Shown here in pieces: positions 31,511 to 37,885 of a stretch of DNA of 37,885 bases (positions are counted from its first letter, which is position 1; the number at the start of each line of letters is the position of its first letter). The position numbers and the translations under genes are program-made. Under the pieces are notes generated by a model. That model had not been told where the DNA came from. It saw nothing but the letters and a program-made list of their open reading frames with translations, and searched no databases. The DNA is taken from NCBI GenBank assembly GCA_002069785.1, contig MWCA01000056.1, forward strand, positions 1 through 37,885. The letters are read 5' to 3'. The DNA comes from Lentisphaerae bacterium ADurb.Bin242. Its GTDB lineage: Bacteria > Verrucomicrobiota > Lentisphaeria > Victivallales > UBA1829.

Positions 31511-32938
31511 ATGAGTGATATGATGAACTTACCGCGTACCACGCCGGAATCCGTTGGAATCTCTTCCGGGGCCCTGGTCTCCATGCTCCGGAAGCTGAAT
31601 GCGCTGGACTCCTTGAACGGGATCATGCTTCTCCGTCACGGAAAAGTCTGTCTGGAGGGCTGGTGGAAACCATACGCACCGGAGCTTCCGCACGGTCTTT
31701 TTTCGCTCAGCAAGAGTTTTGTTTCCGTTGCGGTTGGAATTGCGCGTGCGGAAAAATACCTTTCGCTGGACGACAAGCTGATTTCCTTCTTCCCGGAATA
31801 CGAGAAAGATGTCACGGACCCGAAAATGAAGGAAGTCACGCTCCGCCACCTCCTGACCATGACCTCCGGACACGAGGTTTGCGCGAAGGACCTCATGATC
31901 CGCGATCCGGACGACGACTGGACACATGGATTTCTCGCGTCCCGGCTCTCCCGGAAACCGGGGGCGTTTTTCGCCTACAATTCCGGCGCGACCTACATGC
32001 TGGCCGCCATAATCCTCAAGCTCACCGGACAGAATGTCCGCGAATATCTGATGCCGCGCCTCTTCGAGCCGATGGGAATCATTCCCGGAATCTGGGAAAC
32101 CTGTCCGAAGGGGATCAACTGCGGCGGACACGGCCTCTACCTCAAAACGGAAGACATCGCCAAGTTCGCCCAGCTTCTGCTGAACCGCGGAAAACTGAAC
32201 GGAAAGAGCCTGGTCCCGGAAGATTATCTGGCGGAGGCGACCCGCAAACAGTCGGACAACTCCATGAATCAGCTTCCGGACTGGAAGTGCGGTTACGGCT
32301 ATCAGTTCTGGATCAGCCGTCACGGATACCGGGGCGACGGCGCCAGCGGACAGTATTTGATCGTCCTGCCGGAGGAAGATGTCGCCATCGCCGTGAATTC
32401 CTGTCTGGGGAACATGGCCCGGATTCTGGACATTTTCTGGGACACCCTTCTTCCCGCCCTTCAGGACGCCCCTCTGCCGGAGGATTCCGGAAAGCACCGC
32501 GAACTGGGAAAACTTCTTTCCTCCCTCGCCATTCCTCCCGTCCGGGGGGACTGGGTAAAACGCCGTTCCGCCGTGCGGTATGAGTTCGAGCCCAATGCCG
32601 CCGGAATTACCGCCTGTTCTGTCGAGTTCGGAGAGAAGGAATGCGCGTTGACGTTCTTCAACACAAATCCCCGGAAAACGGAACAGCTGCGGGCCGGATT
32701 CGGGTTCCACTGCCTGAACACCTTCCGGCTCAGCGATGTTTTTGCGCATCCGACCGCCGCGTCCGCCGCCTGGATGGAGGACGACGTGCTGGAAATCCAT
32801 GCGTTCTGCTGCGACACCACCTTCCGCGATGTTTACCGGATCGACTTCAACGATCCGCTGACGCCGGTCATCCGGACCAGCACCTGTTCGACTTTCCGCC
32901 CGCTCCTGTGTCCATTGTTCCGCAAACCGGAGCTATGA
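31511..32938 (+). CDS. Serine hydrolase, beta-lactamase class C-like
   Basis: The 475-residue protein has the penicillin-binding-protein/class C fold signature. The S-x-x-K motif is SLSK (S65-K68), Y-x-N/S appears as YNS at about 156, and GDGASGQY corresponds to the third motif. No signal peptide is visible. The start is uncertain: GGGGGG abuts the ATG at 31511, so ATGs at 31520 or 31523 may be used; an in-frame TGA at 31499 blocks longer forms. The C-terminal 130 residues form an additional beta-rich domain. Such proteins act as esterases or peptidases on varied substrates. It lies three bases before the AraC gene. A deacetylase-like role on a modified glycan is possible but not shown. Confidence 0.85.
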   Translation: MSDMMNLPRTTPESVGISSGALVSMLRKLNALDSLNGIMLLRHGKVCLEGWWKPYAPELPHGLFSLSKSFVSVAVGIARAEKYLSLDDKLISFFPEYEKDVTDPKMKEVTLRHLLTMTSGHEVCAKDLMIRDPDDDWTHGFLASRLSRKPGAFFAYNSGATYMLAAIILKLTGQNVREYLMPRLFEPMGIIPGIWETCPKGINCGGHGLYLKTEDIAKFAQLLLNRGKLNGKSLVPEDYLAEATRKQSDNSMNQLPDWKCGYGYQFWISRHGYRGDGASGQYLIVLPEEDVAIAVNSCLGNMARILDIFWDTLLPALQDAPLPEDSGKHRELGKLLSSLAIPPVRGDWVKRRSAVRYEFEPNAAGITACSVEFGEKECALTFFNTNPRKTEQLRAGFGFHCLNTFRLSDVFAHPTAASAAWMEDDVLEIHAFCCDTTFRDVYRIDFNDPLTPVIRTSTCSTFRPLLCPLFRKPEL

Positions 32939-32941
32939 CGG

Positions 32942-33892
32942 ATGGGAATTTCCGCCGCCGAACTGGAAAAAGCCATGGCCGGGGTCGAGGCATTCAACCT
33001 CCGGAGCAGCGAAGCGGTCAAAACCCTGCCGCCGTTCCGTCTGGGGAAGTTTCTGATCGAGGTGTCCAGCTTTCACCGGGGACTGGTCAGCAACGGAACG
33101 GCGATTCCAGAACATCAGCACCCGAATTATGAGTTTTCTTTCTGCAGCGAAGGGATGTTCACCGCTTTCTGCGACGAACTGAAAGTGGTCTGTTCTCCGG
33201 ACAACAAGAATATTTTCTTTCTTCCGCCCGCCACTCTCCACCGCAAGACCCATGCGAAGGCGGACTATATTCATGCCGCGTCCATGGTGTTGATGATCAA
33301 CGGCGTCGACGAAGCCGGACAGCAGCTGATTCCCCGCTTTCAGGAGTATGTCCTGAAAAAGAAATGCACCTTCCGCCTGACCCCGAATCTGGAAAGTATT
33401 TTTAGCGAAATCCGGCACCAGGCGGAACATCATACCTTTCTCAGCCGGGATGTCATTGCTTCCCTGATCCAATCGTTCCTCACACTCTTCTTCCAGCAGA
33501 ATTTTGCCTCGCTGATGGAGCCGGCGCCGGTCCCGGAATCGTCTCCGGAGGCGATCTCGAGACGCTGCCGGATCGCGGACATCAAACTGTCCGTGGTGAC
33601 AAGAATGAACGCAAAGACCTCCCTCAAGGACTTCGAAGGGATTTTCAAGCTCAGCGGACGGCATCTCAACCGGATTTTCAAAAAAGAGACCGGGCAGAGC
33701 CTCATGCACTACTACCTGCTGCTGAAGCTGAAGAACGCCCAGAATCTGTTGTCCGATACGGACATCCCGGTCAGCGAGATCGCCAACTCGCTTCATTTCA
33801 AAAGCGCGGCTTATTTTTCCATGTTTTTCAGAAAGCACTGTCACTGTTCCCCCAGTGAATACCGGGCGATTCATCATCCGTCCGGCCGATAG
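32942..33892 (+). CDS. AraC-family transcriptional regulator with cupin-like sensor
   Basis: The 316-residue protein has an N-terminal cupin-like domain (PEHQHPNYEFSFCSEG near 58-73, and FFLPPATLHRKTH) and a C-terminal double helix-turn-helix (about 215-310). FEGIFKLSGRHLNRIFKKETGQ and VSEIANSLHFKSAAYFSMFFRKH are the two DNA-binding helices. It starts three bases after the serine hydrolase stop. About 40 bases downstream of its stop lie 20-bp-spaced direct repeats next to the promoter of a pseudopilin/DUF4838 operon, the usual geometry for an AraC activator site, so it probably controls that operon. The effector is likely a sugar but is not known. Confidence 0.88.
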   Translation: MGISAAELEKAMAGVEAFNLRSSEAVKTLPPFRLGKFLIEVSSFHRGLVSNGTAIPEHQHPNYEFSFCSEGMFTAFCDELKVVCSPDNKNIFFLPPATLHRKTHAKADYIHAASMVLMINGVDEAGQQLIPRFQEYVLKKKCTFRLTPNLESIFSEIRHQAEHHTFLSRDVIASLIQSFLTLFFQQNFASLMEPAPVPESSPEAISRRCRIADIKLSVVTRMNAKTSLKDFEGIFKLSGRHLNRIFKKETGQSLMHYYLLLKLKNAQNLLSDTDIPVSEIANSLHFKSAAYFSMFFRKHCHCSPSEYRAIHHPSGR

Positions 33893-33932
33893 AATTTCCC
33901 CGCCCGGAATATCGCAGGCATTTGTTTTCAGG

Positions 33933-33965
33933 ATGTCCGTTTTATGAAATTCATGTCCGTTTATT
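33933..33965 (+). promoter_or_regulatory. AraC-type tandem binding sites
   Basis: ATGTCCGTTTTAT (33933) and ATGTCCGTTTAT (33953) are direct repeats with exactly 20-bp phasing, about two helical turns. The second ends about 16 bases before the -35 box of the pseudopilin operon. This is the layout of class II AraC-family activator sites. Confidence 0.65.
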
Positions 33966-33980
33966 GATAGCATTGCGGGA

Positions 33981-34008
33981 TTGCAAATTCAGGAAAAGCG
34001 TTTATAAT
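33981..34008 (+). promoter_or_regulatory. Promoter of the pseudopilin-DUF4838-sialidase operon
   Basis: TTGCAA (33981-33986), a 16-base spacer and a perfect TATAAT (34003-34008). The leader is about 110 bases long before the ATG at 34125, and nothing else recognisable is in it. Confidence 0.72.
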
Positions 34009-34124
34009 GAATGATGGAGCGGGTTCCCGGACGCGGGCGCCTTTCTCCGGAAAATAACGCGGATGGATTCGGAAAAATGTCTCAATGGAAGCATTCACGG
34101 AAAATTCAAAAGAAAGAGGGCTGT

Positions 34125-34898
34125 ATGAGAAAAAATGCATGTTGCCGGTTTACATTGATAGAGCTTCTGATTGTAATTTCGATCATCGCGATTCTGGCCG
34201 GGATGCTTCTTCCCTCCCTGAATAAAGCCAGACAGACCGCCCGGCGGATTTCCTGCGTATCCAACGAAAAACAGATCGGGGTTTCCATGGCGGTATATGA
34301 GAGCGATTATACGTGTTATCCGGTCGGGCTTGCGCCGGGTGCGGACGGAAGCACCAGCGTTCATTTTGCCAATGCCTGGTATCTGCTTCTCTACGGCAAA
34401 CGCGCCAATGAAAACACCGCGTGGTATCTGGAAACCACGGAAAACCGTATGAAAATGCTGGTATGCCCCGCCGATCCCATGAAACAGGCAAGCGGACTGC
34501 CGAAACTTTCCTACGGCTTCAACAAAAATACGCTGGCCCGCTGGCGTGGAACAGACTGGGACCCGGGCCGCAGTTCCGTCTCCAGCATCAATACCTACGG
34601 GCCATTGCTCAGTGACATCCGGAACAATCTCGTGAAAAAATCGCCGTCGAAGATCACGACCGTTTTCGACTACGATCCGGGCACGGGCACCAGCGTCCGG
34701 GCGGATATACACGAGCTTCAATGGCTGTGGACCCCGGCCACCCTGACCGGCTTCTACTATCAGGGGCCCTATGACCCGAATCAGGCTCACAAGACTTCAT
34801 CGAACTGGCTGTTCTGGGACGGGCATGTGGAGAACTTCGATCCCTACAGGATCCCGAACTTCACAACCAATTATCTCTACAACGCCACCTACTGGTAA
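34125..34898 (+). CDS. Pseudopilin-like protein with H-X9-DG tail (3)
   Basis: The 257-residue protein starts MRKNACCRFTLIELLIVISI, then IAILAGMLLPSLNKARQTARR: a basic leader, a prepilin-like helix with +5 glutamate, and an R instead of G at -1. HKTSSNWLFWDG near the end is a perfect H-X9-DG motif. The start at 34125 follows AAAGAGGG by about four bases. An in-frame ATG at 34011 would add 38 leader residues that do not look like a pilin leader. It lies 30 bases before the DUF4838 gene, so it is co-transcribed with a secreted protein. The function is inferred from the repeated arrangement. Confidence 0.84.
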   Translation: MRKNACCRFTLIELLIVISIIAILAGMLLPSLNKARQTARRISCVSNEKQIGVSMAVYESDYTCYPVGLAPGADGSTSVHFANAWYLLLYGKRANENTAWYLETTENRMKMLVCPADPMKQASGLPKLSYGFNKNTLARWRGTDWDPGRSSVSSINTYGPLLSDIRNNLVKKSPSKITTVFDYDPGTGTSVRADIHELQWLWTPATLTGFYYQGPYDPNQAHKTSSNWLFWDGHVENFDPYRIPNFTTNYLYNATYW

Positions 34899-34928
34899 TC
34901 GATTCAAATTTATTTACGGAGATTTTCA

Positions 34929-37337
34929 ATGAAACGGACTGTTTATCTTCTCCCTCTCCTGCTCGCCGCCTCTTCCCTTTCCGCGTTTGAGTTTGCGAAA
35001 AACGGACAACCCTGCTGCCTGATTGTTGCGGGGAAGGATGCGAACCGGCTGGAAACACTGGCGCTGGAGGAACTGAAAAGCCATCTGGAAAAGATGACCG
35101 GAGCCTCTTTCCGCGTCATTCCCGAAACACAAGCGGGAAAAGAACCCGCGATCTTTCTCGGAAAAACGGATTTTGCCGCCTCGAACGGGGTGGATTTTTC
35201 GAAACTGGACCGCGAGGAGTGGGTCATCCGCACCGTCGGCAAAAATCTGATTCTTGCCGGAGGACGTCCGGCGGGGACATTTTTCGCTGTCCGGGCGCTG
35301 CTGGAAAAGGCGGGATGCTGGAGTCTCGCCATGGATCAGGAGATTGTTCCGCACAAACCGGACCTGACGCTGGCGGGAATCGACGAACGGAAAAAGCCGG
35401 TGATCGACGGCCGGAACATCTATGACGGGCTTCCATGGCTTTTCAACGTTACCGGCGTCCCCGAAAAATATTACAAGGATTACTGGATGAACCGCCTGCG
35501 GAACCGTCTCAACGGCGGACACGGAATGTCCAACAACGTTCCGAACGCGATTTACCGCGGCGTCCTGTTCAATCTTTCTGACCGCATGATGAACTACCAC
35601 ACCTTCGGGTATTATGTGGATGCAAGTCTTTATAAAAGCCACCCCGAATATTTTGCCATGGACAAAAAAGGGAAACGTGTTTGTCCGAAGGAACTCTGGA
35701 AGGGCATGGCGGCGCAGGGCGGCCTGTGCCTCTCCCATCCCGATGTGAAGAAAATTACGCTCGAATCCCTGCGCGGATACATCAAGGCGGACCGCGAAAA
35801 GGGAACTCCGGAAGACTGGCCGGTCGTCTATGACATTTCCGCGCTGGACAATTTCCCTCATGTCTGCCAGTGTCCGGCATGTCAGGCGATCGTGAAGGAG
35901 GAAGGCGGCGAAACCGGACTGCTGCTCCGCTACATCAATTCCGTCGCGCGGGAAATCGAAAAGGAATATCCGGGAATCGTCATCCGCACGTTTGCCGCCT
36001 ATTCCGGCGCATACGATCCGCCGCGCAGGACGCTGCCCGCGAAGAACGTCATCATGCAGTACTGCGATTCGTTTTCGGACAGCGACGGCTACCGTTCGCT
36101 GAAGTCGAAACAGAACGAGGCGATGCTCAAGCTGCTGGAAGACTGGGCGAAAAAGGCGAAGCTCGTGGTATGGGACTATTCCAATATCGGCGGAGTGTAT
36201 TTCACGCCGCCTCGGATCGAAACCGTGCTGGATTCGTTTCAGGACAACGTGAGGACCTTCCGCGACAACGGAGTCGTCGGGCTGTTCTTCGAGAGCGGGA
36301 TCGACAGCGTCATTCCGCAGAACTTCTACGAGCTGAATTTCTTCGTTCTCTCGCATCTGCTCCTTGACCCGGAGCAGGATGTGGAGAAACTGGTCGACAC
36401 TTTCATGGACGGCTATTACGGCGGGGCCGCGTCCGCCTTGAAACAATACCTGAAGACGATCCGGGAGGGCGTGAAAGCCTGTCCGGAACCGCAACTGACC
36501 AACCGGGTGGCGAGGTGGCCGCACGTCACGCCGGATTTTCTGACGGACTCCTATGTCCGGCTCAAAGAGGCGGAAAAATCGACGCCCCCGGACAGCCTTT
36601 ACCGGAAACGTCTTCACAAGGAAATGCTTCCCCTGCTGTATCTTCTCCTGACGAATGCATCCGACTACCGGGACCGTTTCAGCCGGGCCGGCATCCGGGA
36701 AGATGTCCTCCTTGCCGAATTGAAGGACTGGAGCCTGGAATACATCCGGCGCTGCGAGCCCCGGGACATAACGCGTCCCATGAAGGAGCGGGAAGACCGC
36801 CTCCGCGTGCTGACCACCCGGATTCCGCGCCCGGAAAAGTTCAAAGACCTTTCGCCGCAGGATGTCCGGCTGGCGGGCTACCCGAGTTTCCGCTCCTTCC
36901 CGCACTTGAATTCCTCGGTGGCGGACGATCCGGAATCCATCACGGGCAAGGCGCTGAAATCCGCGCACAAGGACCCGTCATATCACGGTGTGAACGCAAT
37001 GATCAAGGCGACCGACACCATTACAGTGGGCGCGACCCGGTTCACCGTCGAGAATGTTTCGCTGATTCTCAAGAGTGTGCCGCAGGATGAGAAATATCAT
37101 TGGTACCGGTTGCCGAAACCGGTCGAACTGACCTCGCGTTCCTACTTCTGGGGGCACAGCTGGGCGATTCAGGTGATTCTGTCCCATCTCTATGTTCCCG
37201 CGGACGGCCTGGAGAAGAATAATCTCTGGGATGTGTGGTTCTCCGCCAAGTTCACCGGGCCCGCCTGGGTGAAGGATTCCAAACAGGAAAATGCCATCTG
37301 GGTGGATATGGTCGTGCTGACCCGCCCCGGAAAATAA
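34929..37337 (+). CDS. Secreted DUF4838-type protein, glycosidase-like
   Basis: The 802-residue protein has a signal peptide (MKRTVYLLPLLLAASSLSA). A GH67-like N-terminal domain follows (about 25-125; LEELKSHLEKMTGASFRV, then GTFFAVRALLEKAGCW). Next is a DUF4838 barrel (about 130-450) with HVCQCPACQAIVKEEGG, the family's C-x-C-x2-C cluster, and TFAAYSGAYDPPRRTLPAKNV. The family is related to alpha-glucuronidases and GH20-like barrels. It is common in Lentisphaerae and Bacteroidetes polysaccharide loci and is mostly uncharacterised. The C-terminus is another beta-rich domain. It lies 30 bases after a pseudopilin gene and 22 before a sialidase-like gene. It probably removes a glucuronate-like or other residue from an extracellular glycan. 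Confidence 0.82.
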   Translation: MKRTVYLLPLLLAASSLSAFEFAKNGQPCCLIVAGKDANRLETLALEELKSHLEKMTGASFRVIPETQAGKEPAIFLGKTDFAASNGVDFSKLDREEWVIRTVGKNLILAGGRPAGTFFAVRALLEKAGCWSLAMDQEIVPHKPDLTLAGIDERKKPVIDGRNIYDGLPWLFNVTGVPEKYYKDYWMNRLRNRLNGGHGMSNNVPNAIYRGVLFNLSDRMMNYHTFGYYVDASLYKSHPEYFAMDKKGKRVCPKELWKGMAAQGGLCLSHPDVKKITLESLRGYIKADREKGTPEDWPVVYDISALDNFPHVCQCPACQAIVKEEGGETGLLLRYINSVAREIEKEYPGIVIRTFAAYSGAYDPPRRTLPAKNVIMQYCDSFSDSDGYRSLKSKQNEAMLKLLEDWAKKAKLVVWDYSNIGGVYFTPPRIETVLDSFQDNVRTFRDNGVVGLFFESGIDSVIPQNFYELNFFVLSHLLLDPEQDVEKLVDTFMDGYYGGAASALKQYLKTIREGVKACPEPQLTNRVARWPHVTPDFLTDSYVRLKEAEKSTPPDSLYRKRLHKEMLPLLYLLLTNASDYRDRFSRAGIREDVLLAELKDWSLEYIRRCEPRDITRPMKEREDRLRVLTTRIPRPEKFKDLSPQDVRLAGYPSFRSFPHLNSSVADDPESITGKALKSAHKDPSYHGVNAMIKATDTITVGATRFTVENVSLILKSVPQDEKYHWYRLPKPVELTSRSYFWGHSWAIQVILSHLYVPADGLEKNNLWDVWFSAKFTGPAWVKDSKQENAIWVDMVVLTRPGK

Positions 37338-37359
37338 TACCAGCAGAAAGATTTTTCCG

Positions 37360-37885
37360 ATGCGCTTTACAGAACTCAAATTCATGCCGGAGCGTTCCCG
37401 GAGTTATCTCGGGAGCCCGTGCATCCTCCGGCTGGACGAGGAAACCCTCATTGCCACGCACGATTATTTCGGAGACATGAAAAATCCCTCCGGCGAGTCC
37501 GGGCTGACCAGTGTTTATCATTCCCGCGACAACGGGCAGAGCTGGGAGAACATCACGCATATCATCGGCGCGTTCTGGGGCGTCCTTTTTCTGAACAAAG
37601 GCGTCCTGTATCACCTCAGCAACGCACAGGAATACGGGGACATCGTCATCCGGAAGAGTCTCGACAAGGGATTCACCTGGAGCGTTCCGACCGATGAAAA
37701 ACACGGTGTGATCCTCCGTTCCGGACCGGGCCGCACGTTTCCGAATTACTGCCTGAACGCCCCCACGGCCGTCTGCTTTCACAAGGGACGGCTCTACAAG
37801 TCCTGCGAGAATATCGACTTCAAGCCGGGGGAGGAATATCTCTGGCGTCCCAACCGCTTCATGGCGGCCGTTCTTTCCGCTCCGG
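37360..37885 (+). CDS. Sialidase-like (Asp-box) protein, 3' end outside window
   Basis: The open frame starts at ATG 37360 and runs off the end of the window without a stop. About 175 residues are visible. Two Asp-box motifs, SRDNGQSW and SLDKGFTW, mark the beta-propeller blades of sialidase/neuraminidase-type proteins. The sequence LGSPCILRLDEETLIATHDYF at the N-terminus is the usual first blade of Lentisphaerae 'exo-alpha-sialidase' proteins. No signal peptide is seen, so this protein may be cytoplasmic. It lies 22 bases after the DUF4838 gene in the same operon. The ribosome-binding site is weak (AGAAAG). The substrate may be a different sugar than sialic acid, because Asp boxes are shared by many glycosidases. 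Confidence 0.75.
   Translation, partial: MRFTELKFMPERSRSYLGSPCILRLDEETLIATHDYFGDMKNPSGESGLTSVYHSRDNGQSWENITHIIGAFWGVLFLNKGVLYHLSNAQEYGDIVIRKSLDKGFTWSVPTDEKHGVILRSGPGRTFPNYCLNAPTAVCFHKGRLYKSCENIDFKPGEEYLWRPNRFMAAVLSAP

Noticed and set aside
34926..36968. A 680-codon frame antisense to the DUF4838 gene
   Set aside because: Fully covered by the DUF4838 gene, no family signature and arginine/proline-rich composition typical of a shadow frame.
1..37885. Mobile element, prophage, CRISPR or defence system
   Set aside because: No transposase, integrase, Cas or toxin-antitoxin-like protein, no array of spaced repeats and no terminal inverted repeats were found.
1..37885. rRNA or tRNA genes and known riboswitches
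   Set aside because: No tRNA-like cloverleaf or rRNA-conserved segment was noticed, and the longer leaders showed no recognisable riboswitch core.

Overview
The window looks like a chromosomal segment of a Lentisphaerae/Victivallis-like bacterium (PVC superphylum). The grounds are a fairly GC-rich genome, many glycan-active proteins, DUF4838-type and GH28-like proteins, and three pseudopilin-like proteins that share an FTLIELL start and an H-X9-DG tail. The taxonomic call is inference from gene content. No rRNA, tRNA, CRISPR array, insertion sequence or phage gene was seen.

Left edge (1-6.9 kb). A glucuronokinase-like GHMP kinase (5' end outside the window) overlaps a GalU-type nucleotidyltransferase, which together could salvage glucuronate to UDP-glucuronate. 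Next come a LacI-type regulator behind a CBM9-like protein, a divergent two-helix membrane protein of unknown function whose promoter carries a perfect 16-bp palindrome, and a fused aminodeoxychorismate synthase/lyase (PabBC).

Centre (6.9-19.2 kb, minus strand). Nine tightly spaced genes form one likely operon: class III aminotransferase, two GH28-like proteins, Gfo/Idh/MocA oxidoreductase, MFS transporter, ceramidase-like hydrolase, a TIM-barrel glycosidase-like protein, a third GH28-like protein and a fucose/arabinose-isomerase-like protein. None of the hydrolases shows a signal peptide, so the pathway appears cytoplasmic and fed by the MFS carrier. A clear promoter is flanked by two near-identical TGTTA-N5-TAACA-type inverted repeats 108 bp apart. 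A related half-conserved copy sits at the promoter of the ROK regulator at 25.2 kb.

Right of that (19.3-25.2 kb, minus strand). A PHP-domain phosphoesterase has its own terminator and twin GTTCGAAC palindromes. It is followed upstream by GH16, a pseudopilin and the ROK regulator.

Right part (25.7-37.9 kb, mostly plus strand). A GntR regulator fused to a solute-binding-protein fold leads an operon with a pseudopilin, a secreted beta-helix protein and a small secreted protein, closed by a terminator. After YjbQ (minus) come a serine beta-lactamase-like hydrolase and an AraC regulator. The last operon is pseudopilin, secreted DUF4838 protein and a sialidase-like protein that runs off the window, behind a promoter with AraC-like direct repeats.

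The most striking pattern is one cassette built three times: a regulator of a different family (ROK, GntR-SBP, AraC), then a pseudopilin-like protein, then a secreted glycan-active protein. It suggests a substrate-specific, pilin-associated glycan-use system.
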